Below are positions 52,731 through 61,212 of a stretch of 64,000 bases of DNA, one piece after another (positions within the stretch are counted from its first letter, which is position 1; every line of letters starts with the position of its first letter). Origin of the DNA: an uncultured Bacteroidales bacterium (lineage in GTDB: Bacteria; Bacteroidota; Bacteroidia; Bacteroidales; UBA932); contig CALVDL010000001.1 in NCBI GenBank assembly GCA_944326305.1, positions 124,001-188,000 on the forward strand, read 5' to 3'. The translations under genes and the position numbers were made by a program. The notes under the pieces are model-generated. The model had not been told where the DNA came from and ran no database searches. It saw only the letters and a program-made list of their open reading frames with translations.

Positions 52731-53852
52731 GCCGAATGCCTTCACAAATCCTTCGGCTGTCTCCTGCGATATAGCGAGCGAAGGAAGCAGGCGTATGACT
52801 GAAGCTCCTGCCGCACCTGTGAAGTAGTGCCTGTCAAATAGCAGCCTGTCACGCAGACCGGCATGTTCTTCCTTTATCTCAAGCCCTATCATAAGTCCTT
52901 TTCCCCTGTACTCCTTCAAGGCGTGGTGCAGTTTCCCGCCAGGATGGAATGCGGCGGAGAAATAATCCCCGATACGCGCCGCGTTCTCTATCAGGTGCTC
53001 GTTCTCTATCACATCCAGGACGGCCAGGGCTGCCGTGCATGCCAGGTGGTTCCCTCCGAAAGTGGTCCCGAGCATGCCGTATTCGGCTTTTATATCAGGA
53101 CTTATCACCACGCCTCCTATCGGGAATCCGTTTCCCATGCCTTTGGCCATGGTCACGATGTCGGCAGTTATCCCGGCGTGCTGGTGCGCGAAGAATTTCC
53201 CTGTCCTTCCATAGCCGGACTGTATTTCGTCCAGGATGAGGAGAGTACCGTATTTCCGGCACAGCTCTTTCAGTGAAACAAGGAAGTCCGCGGATGGTTC
53301 GAATATCCCTGCCACGCCCTGTATGCCTTCTATCATTACTCCTGCATAATCCCCTGAAGCGAGTTCTCTTCCGGCTGCGTCAAGGTCATTCAGCGGGATG
53401 AATGTCACTTTTTCTGAAGTGTTGAAAGGCGATCGGAGCTTGGGGTTGTCGGTGGCTGCGACTGCGCCGGATGTCCTTCCGTGGAACGATCTGACGAAGG
53501 CGAGTATCCTGCTTCTTCCTGTATGGAATGAAGCCAGTTTCATGGCGTTTTCATTGGCTTCCGCCCCGCTGTTGCACAGGAAAAGCGAATAGTCGTCGTA
53601 TCCGCTTATCTTGCCGAGCCTGTGCGCAAGCTCTTTCTGGAGCGAGTTCTGCACTGCATTGGAGTAGAACCCGAGCCTGGTGAGCTGGTCGGACAGCATC
53701 TTCACATAGTGCGGATGCGAATGTCCGATGGATATCACGGCGTGGCCTCCGTAGAGGTCGGTGTACTGGACTCCGTCCTTGTCCCAGAGTGTCGTGCCGA
53801 GCCCTTTTACCGGCTCTATGTCCCAGAGTTTGTATGTCTTGAAGAGTTCCAT
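52716..53852 (-). CDS. argD: Acetylornithine/succinylornithine aminotransferase
   Basis: 378 residues, class III aminotransferase. DLYGGHAVISIGHSHPHYV, FLCNSGAEANENAMKLA, FHGRTSGAVAAT, LILDEIQSGYGRTGKFFAHQ and TMAKGMGNGFPIGG with the pyridoxal phosphate Lys, then GTTFGGNHLACTAALAVL. It transaminates N-acyl-glutamate semialdehyde to N-acylornithine. It is the last gene of the argG-argC-argD run, separated from argC by a repeat-filled 289-nt gap. Confidence 0.93.
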   Translation of the reverse strand: MELFKTYKLWDIEPVKGLGTTLWDKDGVQYTDLYGGHAVISIGHSHPHYVKMLSDQLTRLGFYSNAVQNSLQKELAHRLGKISGYDDYSLFLCNSGAEANENAMKLASFHTGRSRILAFVRSFHGRTSGAVAATDNPKLRSPFNTSEKVTFIPLNDLDAAGRELASGDYAGVMIEGIQGVAGIFEPSADFLVSLKELCRKYGTLLILDEIQSGYGRTGKFFAHQHAGITADIVTMAKGMGNGFPIGGVVISPDIKAEYGMLGTTFGGNHLACTAALAVLDVIENEHLIENAARIGDYFSAAFHPGGKLHHALKEYRGKGLMIGLEIKEEHAGLRDRLLFDRHYFTGAAGASVIRLLPSLAISQETAEGFVKAFGSLTC

Positions 53853-53908
53853 AATTACATCAGTCTGATGAATTTATTTTTCTATCATTATCCTAAAAAT
53901 CAATATTT

Positions 53909-53991
53909 TAACGTCAGTTCGACGAATTTATGTTTAACGAATATTATATTAAAAATCAATATTTTATCATTTATGACCGGAATCCCTGTCA
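53909..53991. repeat. Second copy of the AACGTCAGT element, right end missing
   Basis: Starts TAACGTCAGTTCGACGAATT and continues to GACCGGAATCC, aligning to 32782-32851 with a few substitutions and indels. The right inverted repeat is absent; a TGTCATCCCGAGC palindrome takes its place. Confidence 0.6.
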
Positions 53992-54088
53992 TCCCGAGCA
54001 TCCTTCTGTCATCCCGAGCGAAGTCGAGGGATCTGTTAATTCCTTCTACAGATTTCTCCATTCCCTTCGGTCAGTCGAAATGACAGAA
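53987..54088. repeat. Dispersed palindromic repeat (TGTCATCCCGAGC type) between argC and argD
   Basis: TGTCATCCCGAGC occurs twice, followed by GAAGTCGAGGGATCTGTTA on one side and TACAGATTTCTCC…GTCGAAATGACA on the other, an imperfect inverted pair. It is nested against the AACGTCAGT element. Confidence 0.65.
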
Positions 54089-54141
54089 GGACAGATTTCT
54101 TCACTTCGCGGGCATAGTGCATTACCCGTAAGATTCTTCTG

Positions 54142-55170
54142 TCAGAATGCAGAGGCCTTGAGCCTCAGTCCTGCGGTCTCATCCAGGCCGAACATCAGGT
54201 TCATGTTCTGCACCGCCTGGCCGCTTGCACCTTTCACAAGGTTGTCAATCACCGAGGCTATATGCACATATCCGTCATGCAGTTCGAGGTGGAGAAGGCA
54301 TTTGTTGGTGTTTACCACCTCCTTCAGTGAGACGGGTGATTCCGAGTGGAATACGAAAGGGGACGGTCCATAGTAGCTGTCATACAGCTCCCTGTATGCA
54401 TCCTCGCTGTATCCGTGTGCCGCCCGGGTATATACGCTCGCGAAAATCCCGCGTGTGAAATCCCCCCGCATCGGGACAAAGTTCACGGCCGGGCAGGTGC
54501 CTGTATGCGGATGGCCTTGTGTGGCTGCCGGGTGCGCCCCTGAAGGGCTGTTCCCCATTATATTGCCTATATTCTGCCGTATCTCTGCAAGATGCTGGTG
54601 TGTAAACAGTTTGTAAATGGAGATGTTGTCTGACCTGTAGCTGAAGTGGGAGGTCTCGGAGAGTTTCTTTCCGGCGCCGGTGGAGCCTGTGATGGCTGTC
54701 ACATGCACCTCGTCAGCAAGCAGGCCCGAAGCCGCAAGCGGAAGCAGTGCAAGCTGGATTGCTGTGGCGAAGCAGCCGGGGTTGGCTATGTCATGGGCAG
54801 ACCGGCACAGGTCCTTCCCTTGTTCACAAAGACCGTATACAAAAGAGCGTCCGGCGTAGTCCCCGTCCAGGCGGAAGTCGTTGCCCAGGTCTATTATCCT
54901 GCACTCCGGCCTTATTTCGTGGCTGTCGATGAACTGCCTTGAAAGCCCGTGCCCGAGGCACAGGAAAAGCACATCCGGATCGTTGAGCTCTGTGCCGAAC
55001 TTCAGCCCGGTCTCTCCGAAAAGGTCCCTGTGGACCTCCGCCACAGGTGTCCCCCCGGATGATGTGGTGGTCGCAGCCACCACTTCCACATCCGGATGGT
55101 TCAGCAGGATCCGGAGGAGTTCCCCTCCGGTGTATCCGGTAGCTCCGGCTATTGCTGCGCGTATCTTCAT
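54142..55170 (-). CDS. argC: N-acetyl-gamma-glutamyl-phosphate reductase
   Basis: 342 residues. The NADP motif GATGYTGGELLRIL opens the protein. The catalytic Cys lies in HDIANPGCFATAIQLAL, and ITGSTGAGKKLSETSHFSY is a family signature. It reduces N-acyl-glutamyl phosphate to the semialdehyde. In this pathway the acyl group is probably succinyl, judging from argF'. argG ends 9 nt upstream, so the genes are co-transcribed. Confidence 0.95.
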   Translation of the reverse strand: MKIRAAIAGATGYTGGELLRILLNHPDVEVVAATTTSSGGTPVAEVHRDLFGETGLKFGTELNDPDVLFLCLGHGLSRQFIDSHEIRPECRIIDLGNDFRLDGDYAGRSFVYGLCEQGKDLCRSAHDIANPGCFATAIQLALLPLAASGLLADEVHVTAITGSTGAGKKLSETSHFSYRSDNISIYKLFTHQHLAEIRQNIGNIMGNSPSGAHPAATQGHPHTGTCPAVNFVPMRGDFTRGIFASVYTRAAHGYSEDAYRELYDSYYGPSPFVFHSESPVSLKEVVNTNKCLLHLELHDGYVHIASVIDNLVKGASGQAVQNMNLMFGLDETAGLRLKASAF

Positions 55171-55179
55171 GGTGTATCC

Positions 55180-56394
55180 CTATTTGTCGATGGCGTCAGC
55201 CGCACTTTCGTTGTTTACGCTGTAGTAGATTTTCAGGGGATTGGCGAGCACTTTGGTGAAACCGACCACGTCCGCCCCTGTGTAAGACTTGTTGACCTCG
55301 CCGTAGGAGCCGAACTTCGAGCTCATGAGGTCGTGGCTGCTGCTGCATCCCAGGACAGAGAAGTGATATGGCATCAGGGCCACTTCCACCTCGCCGGTCA
55401 CATGCTGTTCCATATTGTCCATCATGGCCTCCATGTCCCTCATTACCGGGTCGAGGTACATGGCCTCGTGCATCTGCTGGCCGTACCATACGGAAATCTG
55501 GTCCTTCCAGTAGAGCTGTCCTTTGGTAAGCACGTGCTTTTCAAGGAGATGGTGCGCCTTGATGAGGATGAGCGGGGCTGCGGCCTCGAACGCCACGCGT
55601 CCCTTTATCCCTATTATGGTGTCACCCACATGTATGTCCCTTCCGATCCCGTACGGGGCTGCGGCCCCGCGTACTGCCAGGATCACCTCTACCGGGCTCA
55701 TTTTCTTGCCGTTGAATGATACCGGCTCGCCTTTCTCGAAGCCTATCTTTATGTGCTCGGGTGCAGATTTGGTCACTTTTGTAGGGTAAGCCTCCTCCGG
55801 GAGCCAGCCGTCGGATGAAAGGGTCTCCACCCCTCCGATGCTCGTACCCCAGAGCCCTTGGTTGATGGAGTATTTCGCCTTCTCCCACGAGAAGTTGAAG
55901 CCGTGTTTCTGCAGGTATTCTATCTCTTCCTGGCGTGTGATGCCGAGCTCCCTTATCGGGGCTATGACCTCCACTTCCGGAGCGAGTATCTCGAACACTA
56001 TGTCGAACCTCACCTGGTCATTCCCGGCTCCTGTGCTGCCGTGCGCCACGGCACCGGCCCCTGTCTTCTTGACATGCTTCAGCACTTCGAGGGCCTGGAA
56101 CACGCGCTCCGAACTTACGGAGAGCGGATAGGTGGAGTTCTTCAGCACATTGCCGAATATCAAGTATTTGAGCCCGTGCCTGTAGTATGTGTCCACGGCG
56201 TTTACATTCACATGCGAGGCTGCGCCGAGCTCAAGGGCACGCTTTTCTATTGCCTTTTCCTCTTCTTCGGAGAATCCGCCGGTATTTACCATTATGGTAT
56301 GCACTTCAAGTCCTTTCTCGTTCTTGAGGTAAGGTATGCAGAAGGAGGTGTCGAGGCCTCCGCTGAAAGCGAGTACTACTTTATTGTTTTTCAT
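55180..56394 (-). CDS. argG: Argininosuccinate synthase
   Basis: 404 residues from ATG 56394 (MKNNKVVLAFSGGLDTSFC). A longer frame to 56496 runs into the upstream GNAT gene and was rejected. The ATP PP-loop is AFSGGLDTS (9-17); also GSTGAGNDQVRFD and YSINQGLWGTSIGG. It joins citrulline and aspartate using ATP. Its place in the arg operon is consistent. Confidence 0.95.
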   Translation of the reverse strand: MKNNKVVLAFSGGLDTSFCIPYLKNEKGLEVHTIMVNTGGFSEEEEKAIEKRALELGAASHVNVNAVDTYYRHGLKYLIFGNVLKNSTYPLSVSSERVFQALEVLKHVKKTGAGAVAHGSTGAGNDQVRFDIVFEILAPEVEVIAPIRELGITRQEEIEYLQKHGFNFSWEKAKYSINQGLWGTSIGGVETLSSDGWLPEEAYPTKVTKSAPEHIKIGFEKGEPVSFNGKKMSPVEVILAVRGAAAPYGIGRDIHVGDTIIGIKGRVAFEAAAPLILIKAHHLLEKHVLTKGQLYWKDQISVWYGQQMHEAMYLDPVMRDMEAMMDNMEQHVTGEVEVALMPYHFSVLGCSSSHDLMSSKFGSYGEVNKSYTGADVVGFTKVLANPLKIYYSVNNESAADAIDK

Positions 56395-56440
56395 GATTTT
56401 ACGTTTTTTTATGCCGTCTGGACGGCTGTTAAGTTGCTTT

Positions 56441-57013
56441 TTACTGTGCCATCTTGATTTCGAGCCTGTTGATGGCAATGTGCTCTTTCGGGTCATACAG
56501 CAGCCCGGTGCACAGGCACATGCGGTAATTGTTCTTCTGCAGTATGGAGAAGTTCGTGCACCCCTGGCAGCCTTTCCAGAATTCCGGGTCGTCTGTCAGT
56601 TCGGAGAACGGCACCGGCCTGAACCCCAGCTCGTAGTTCATCTTCATTACGGCTGCTCCTGTGGTGATGCTGAATATTTTTGCCTGGGGGAACCGTTTCC
56701 TTGAAAGCAGGAAAATCTGCTCTTTTATACGTTTTGCAAGACCGACTCCCCTGAACGGGTGGGCGACTATCAGTCCGGAGTTGGCCACATACTGTTTCCC
56801 TCCCCAGGTCTCGATGTAGGAGAATCCTGCGAACCTTCCGTCCTCGGCAACGGCTATCACAGCCTTGCCTGCCTTCATCTTTTCGATTACATACTCGGGG
56901 CTGCGCCGTGCAATCCCTGTCCCTCTCTCCTGCGCGGAAACGTACATCTCGTCGCAGATCTCCTGAGCGAATTTCTCGTGGCTTTCATCGGCCACCATCA
57001 CTTCGATATTCAT
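56441..57013 (-). CDS. GNAT acyltransferase in the arginine operon, possible ArgA replacement
   Basis: 190 residues with the acetyl-CoA fold: MNIEVMVADESHEKFAQEIC, AVIAVAEDGRFAGFSYIETW and the pyrophosphate loop VAHPFRGVGLAKRIKEQIF. No ordinary ArgA or ArgJ is in the window, yet argF', argD, argC and argG are. The same layout (GNAT, argG, argC, argD) is what I remember from Bacteroides. I infer it acylates glutamate as the first step, probably with succinyl-CoA. This is not proven by any visible active-site residue. Confidence 0.75.
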   Translation of the reverse strand: MNIEVMVADESHEKFAQEICDEMYVSAQERGTGIARRSPEYVIEKMKAGKAVIAVAEDGRFAGFSYIETWGGKQYVANSGLIVAHPFRGVGLAKRIKEQIFLLSRKRFPQAKIFSITTGAAVMKMNYELGFRPVPFSELTDDPEFWKGCQGCTNFSILQKNNYRMCLCTGLLYDPKEHIAINRLEIKMAQ

Positions 57014-57411
57014 TTTACTTCAACTTGTTTGCAGGAGTGTCGAGCCATCTGGATACGGTAAAACACATAAAGCCCCTAACGGCAAGACAAACCTCGATTG
57101 TCAATTGCAATTAAATGCCTGTTTTAAACTTCGTATTCGGTATATTTTCCTGATGGAAATCCGGTAACAAAAGTTCCTGAATTTGGGAAGGTAAACGGAA
57201 TTACCCTCCTATATTCGGACTAAAGACCTGCGTCGTCGGGTCTCCGAAACTGCGGAACTGAAAGAAAATATGTTACCTCTGTTGATCATATTGGCGGCAA
57301 AGGTAATACAAATCCTGAATAATTTGCTATTTTTGTGAGAAAATTTTTATTAACCTGTTCCGGACGGTATCCGCTATCACCGGAAAACAAATGTAAATAT
57401 TTATCAGTCAG
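57014..57411. other. Intergenic region with divergent promoters and a long arg leader
   Basis: There is no gene here. Minus-strand TACCTTTG (57298-57305) could drive the arg operon; that would give a leader of about 280 nt, long enough for attenuation or an ArgR site. The AT-rich palindrome AATTGCAATT lies near 57103-57112. Plus-strand TATTTTTG (57328-57335) could drive the small RHH-like gene at 57412. No argR gene is in the window, and I saw no clear ARG-box pair. Confidence 0.4.
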
Positions 57412-57639
57412 ATGAAAAAGAGACCTGCCGTTTCTGTCGACCCTGAATATCTGAAAAAGCAGAAAGCCTCCCTGATGAGGACACACCGTCAGGTCATATA
57501 TCTGAATGACAGTGAAATGGCGGCTGTCTGCAAATACTGCGAACTTTTCAAGGTCCAGACAAAGGCGGCTTTTTTCCGTGAAGCCATCATGGAGAAGATT
57601 CTCAAGGAATTAGAAGATAACCATCCAACACTTTTTTAA
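57412..57639 (+). CDS. Small ribbon-helix-helix-like protein
   Basis: 75 residues: a basic start MKKRPAVSVDPEYLKKQKA, a predicted strand RQVIYLND, and two helices SEMAAVCKYCELFK and TKAAFFREAIMEKILKELE, the order expected for a ribbon-helix-helix DNA-binding fold. The closing ENHPTLF-like tail occurs in similar small Bacteroidetes proteins whose function is unknown. It lies 15 nt before the GH43 gene and may regulate or be co-transcribed with it. Confidence 0.65.
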   Translation: MKKRPAVSVDPEYLKKQKASLMRTHRQVIYLNDSEMAAVCKYCELFKVQTKAAFFREAIMEKILKELEDNHPTLF

Positions 57640-57654
57640 AAACAGTTTCCAATA

Positions 57655-58737
57655 ATGCTTAACAGATTTTCAAGACTGGCAGCCCTGTCTGCCTGCATTC
57701 TGCCCATGTTTTTTTCCTGCTCGGACAGGACTCCGGCAATATCCAATCCCCTCGATATCGATTTCGGCGACCCTTACGTGCTCCTTGCCAGTGACGGCAG
57801 GTATTATATGTACGGTACCGGGATAGTCAAGGACGGCTTCTGCTGCTACAGCTCCGACAACCTTGCCGACTGGGAGTTCGAGGGCCAGGTATACAAGGCG
57901 GACAAGGATACTTCATGGGGCACCGCCTGCTTCTGGGCTCCGGAAGTGTATGAGAAAGACGGCAGATACTATATGTTCTACAGCGCCGACTGGCGTGAGA
58001 ACCCCGGCAATGAGCTGGAGAACTTCAGGATAGGCGTGGCCGTGTCTGATTCTCCTGAAGGGCCGTTCACGGATGTGTCAGACAGACCTCTGTTCGACCC
58101 GGGGTATCCGGTAATCGACGCCAATGTGCTTGCCGATGATGACGGCAGGTATTATCTTTATTATTCAAGGTGCTGCTACAAGCATCCTGTGGAGAGCGAG
58201 ATATCCGAGTGGGCCAGGGAACAGGGCCTCTTTGATGAAATAGAGGAAAGCTGGATTTACGGAGTGGAGCTCAGTCCGGACTTCAGCTCCGTGATAGGGG
58301 AGCCTGTACTGCTGCTCAGGCCGCCAGTGGCGATGGATGATGTGCAGGCCGAGTGGGAAAGCCGGTCTGTCACCCATAAAGAAGCCAACCGTCGCTGGAC
58401 CGAGGGCTCATTCCTTATAAAGGAGGATGGCAGATATTATATGATGTATTCGGCCAATTTCTTCGGCGGGGCGAACTACGCTGTCGGCTATGCTGTCGCG
58501 GACAGCCCTCTCGGCACGTATGTAAAATCCGGCTCGAATCCTGTCCTCAGCAAAGACGGCAAAGTGACCGGTACCGGACACAACAGCATCACATGGTCCA
58601 GGGACCGCCGCCAGATGTATTGTGTCTACCACGGTCGTACCGAGGCCACCGGCAATAAAAGGGTTGTCTTTATCGACAAGATGTCAATCCGGGACGGGAA
58701 GCTGACTGTGGACGGGCCGACCCTCGGAGGGGAGTGA
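57655..58737 (+). CDS. Family GH43 glycosidase, lipoprotein
   Basis: 360 residues; the lipobox ends the signal in ILPMFFSC. The five-bladed propeller has the three carboxylates at family positions: Asp39 in FGDPYV, Asp155 in VIDANV and Glu250 in WTEGSFLIK. WAPEVYEKDGRYYMFYSA is also typical. GH43 enzymes remove arabinose, xylose or galactose side groups. It is outer-membrane anchored or periplasmic, outside the main susC locus, and paired with a small DNA-binding-like gene. Confidence 0.93.
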   Translation: MLNRFSRLAALSACILPMFFSCSDRTPAISNPLDIDFGDPYVLLASDGRYYMYGTGIVKDGFCCYSSDNLADWEFEGQVYKADKDTSWGTACFWAPEVYEKDGRYYMFYSADWRENPGNELENFRIGVAVSDSPEGPFTDVSDRPLFDPGYPVIDANVLADDDGRYYLYYSRCCYKHPVESEISEWAREQGLFDEIEESWIYGVELSPDFSSVIGEPVLLLRPPVAMDDVQAEWESRSVTHKEANRRWTEGSFLIKEDGRYYMMYSANFFGGANYAVGYAVADSPLGTYVKSGSNPVLSKDGKVTGTGHNSITWSRDRRQMYCVYHGRTEATGNKRVVFIDKMSIRDGKLTVDGPTLGGE

Positions 58738-59087
58738 GCGGAAGTCATAGTCCTTGAGCAGGAATCAGCTCGAATCACTTATGGCAAGTTCTCCGGGGAC
58801 GCTTACCGTAATGACGGCAGCGACGGCGTTGCAAGATCTTCTGTGCATTAGGTCTAATTCGATGTCAGGCTCTTTAGGTTAATCTGCCACAATATTGCCG
58901 AAGATGCCACTATCTTTGCTGAAATTTGTTAAGGCTATAGGAGTAAACTATTTAAGGGAAGGGATGTGAAGGCTTTTATTATTGTAATGGTGTTTGTGGC
59001 GGATAACTATCAAAAAAAAGACGGAACCCGTATGCCGGATTCCGTCTTTTTTATATGTGCTGTCCCGGGAAATGCCCCGGAAAGGTG
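58738..59087. other. Intergenic region between GH43 and dnaK
   Basis: There is no gene that I can support. A lone TATCTTTG (58911-58918) faces right, and the dnaK terminator hairpin lies at 59012-59052. A transcript between them would be about 125 nt and noncoding, but there is no -33 element and no visible conserved structure. The rest shows nothing recognisable. Confidence 0.35.
59012..59052. terminator. Bidirectional rho-independent terminator of dnaK
   Basis: GACGGAA…TTCCGTC with an inner CCG/CGG pair forms a GC-rich hairpin, flanked by AAAAAAAA on the left and TTTTTT on the right, so it works in both directions. It follows the dnaK stop by about 35 nt on the minus strand. Confidence 0.85.
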
Positions 59088-60983
59088 TTACTGCTCGTCA
59101 GGTCCCTGGTTGTCCGGGCCGTTGCTGCCGCCCTGAGGACCGCCCTGGTAAGGGTTCTGAGGACCGCCCTGCTGTGCGCCTGCCGCCCTGGCCATATCCT
59201 CGGAAGCTGCATGCCATGCATTGTTGAGGGCTTCGGTGTATCTGTCGATGTCGCTGATGTTCTGTGACTTGACAGCTTCTTTCAGGCTGCCGAGCGCAGT
59301 CTCTATAGCGCCTTTCTTGTCGGCAGGTATCTTGTCGCCGTACTCTTTGAGGTTCTTGTCGCTCTGGAAGCAGAGGGCGTCCGCGTTGTTGATCTTGTCG
59401 ACACGCTCTTTCTCTGCCTTGTCGGCTGCCTCGTTGGCCTTGGCCTCGTCACGCATCCTCTTGATCTCGTCCTCGCTGAGCCCTGATGAAGCCTCGATAC
59501 GGATCTTCTGCTCCTTGCCGGTAGCCTTGTCCTTTGCTGAAACATTCAGGATACCGTTGGCATCGATGTCGAATGTCACCTCAATCTGAGGGATTCCCCT
59601 TGGTGCCGGTGCGATGCCGTCGAGGTGGAAACGTCCGATCTCCTTGTTGTCCTTTGCCATAGGACGCTCGCCCTGGAGGACATGAATCTCGACTGAAGGC
59701 TGGTTGTCAGCCGCAGTGGAGAACACCTCCGACTTGCGGGTAGGGATGGTGGTGTTGGATTCGATGAGCTTTGTCATCACACCGCCCAGTGTCTCGATAC
59801 CGAGTGAAAGCGGGGTCACATCCAGAAGGAGGACATCTTTCACGTCACCTGCGAGGACACCGCCCTGGATAGCCGCTCCGATGGCCACTACCTCGTCCGG
59901 GTTCACACTCCTGTTAGGCTCCTTGCCGAAGAATTTCTTGACAATCTCCTGGATAGCCGGGATACGTGTCGATCCGCCGACCAGAAGCACTTCGTCTATG
60001 TCTGAAGCTGAAAGGTTCGCATCTGCAAGGGCTTTGCGGCAAGGCTCGATGGTCCTCTGGATGAGGCTGTCTGCCAGCTGTTCGAATTTTGCCCTTGTGA
60101 GCGTCTTCACCAGATGTTTAGGAATACCGTCCACCGGCATTATGTAAGGCAGGTTGATCTCTGTGGAGGTCTGGCTTGAAAGCTCGATTTTCGCTTTCTC
60201 GGCGGCCTCTTTCAGCCTCTGCAGAGCCATAGGGTCTTTCTTCAGGTCTATCCCGCCGTTCTCGGCCGCGAACTCTGAAGCGAGCCAGTCTATGATCACC
60301 TGGTCGAAATCATCACCTCCAAGGTGTGTGTCACCGTTGGTGGATTTCACCTCGAACACTCCGTCGCCCAGCTCGAGGATGGATATATCGAATGTACCGC
60401 CACCGAGGTCGTACACTGCGATTTTCATGTCCTTGTTCTTCTTGTCAAGACCGTATGCAAGGGCTGCTGCCGTAGGCTCGTTGATGATACGTTTCACATC
60501 AAGACCGGCAATCTTTCCGGCTTCTTTGGTAGCCTGCCTCTGAGAGTCGGAGAAGTATGCAGGCACTGTAATGACAGCCTCTGTAACTTCCTGTCTCAAA
60601 TAGTCTTCCGCGGTCTTCTTCATCTTCTGGAGGATCATCGCTGAAATCTCCTGCGGGGTGTAGAGACGCCCGTCGATATCCACACGCGGAGTGTTGTTGT
60701 CACCCCTTACGACCTTGTAAGGCATCCTTTCGATCTCTTTCCCTACCTGGTCGTAGGTCTCGCCCATGAACCTCTTGATGGAGAACACGGTCTTGTGAGG
60801 ATTGGTAATGGCCTGCCTTTTGGCCGGATTACCTATCTTTCTTTCGCCGCCGTCGGTGAATGCCACTACTGAAGGAGTGGTCCTCTGGCCCTCATTGTTG
60901 ATGATGACGGTAGGCTCGTTGCCTTCCATCACTGCCACGCATGAGTTCGTGGTTCCCAAGTCAATACCAATAATCTTTCCCAT
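59088..60983 (-). CDS. dnaK: Chaperone DnaK (Hsp70)
   Basis: 631 residues, full length. ATPase signatures: [47 protein letters not shown]. The substrate domain follows, then a Gly/Gln/Pro-rich tail ([17 protein letters not shown]). It folds and protects proteins with DnaJ and GrpE, which are not in the window. No CIRCE element (the TTAGCACTC inverted repeat) lies upstream, so HrcA control is not apparent. Confidence 0.98.
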   Translation of the reverse strand: MGKIIGIDLGTTNSCVAVMEGNEPTVIINNEGQRTTPSVVAFTDGGERKIGNPAKRQAITNPHKTVFSIKRFMGETYDQVGKEIERMPYKVVRGDNNTPRVDIDGRLYTPQEISAMILQKMKKTAEDYLRQEVTEAVITVPAYFSDSQRQATKEAGKIAGLDVKRIINEPTAAALAYGLDKKNKDMKIAVYDLGGGTFDISILELGDGVFEVKSTNGDTHLGGDDFDQVIIDWLASEFAAENGGIDLKKDPMALQRLKEAAEKAKIELSSQTSTEINLPYIMPVDGIPKHLVKTLTRAKFEQLADSLIQRTIEPCRKALADANLSASDIDEVLLVGGSTRIPAIQEIVKKFFGKEPNRSVNPDEVVAIGAAIQGGVLAGDVKDVLLLDVTPLSLGIETLGGVMTKLIESNTTIPTRKSEVFSTAADNQPSVEIHVLQGERPMAKDNKEIGRFHLDGIAPAPRGIPQIEVTFDIDANGILNVSAKDKATGKEQKIRIEASSGLSEDEIKRMRDEAKANEAADKAEKERVDKINNADALCFQSDKNLKEYGDKIPADKKGAIETALGSLKEAVKSQNISDIDRYTEALNNAWHAASEDMARAAGAQQGGPQNPYQGGPQGGSNGPDNQGPDEQ

Positions 60984-61127
60984 AATATCTTTTCCTTTTT
61001 TTTTATTCTGTTGAAACTCTGTTCCTGCGGCCTCATGCCTTCTTCCGAAGTGCCTTGCGGCCGACGCCGGAGGTATTATCTAATGTTGTGCCAATGCCCG
61101 AATGTGGCCGCCGTGTGCCAAAATGGC

Positions 61128-61165
61128 AGAAAAAGGGTGACATGCCGACTGACATGTCACCCTTT
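61128..61165 (-). terminator. Rho-independent terminator of the surface lipoprotein genes
   Basis: AAAGGGTGACATG (61132-61144) and CATGTCACCCTTT (61153-61165) form a perfect 13-bp stem with an 8-nt loop. On the minus strand a T-run follows. It lies 48 nt beyond the stop at 61213. Confidence 0.8.
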
Positions 61166-61212
61166 CCAGTAACGGTGCAGAAGATTGTACGCTCTGACAC
61201 TTTGCCGGTATC

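Noticed and set aside
60984..61080. CIRCE heat-shock operator upstream of dnaK
   Set aside because: No TTAGCACTC-type inverted repeat is present.
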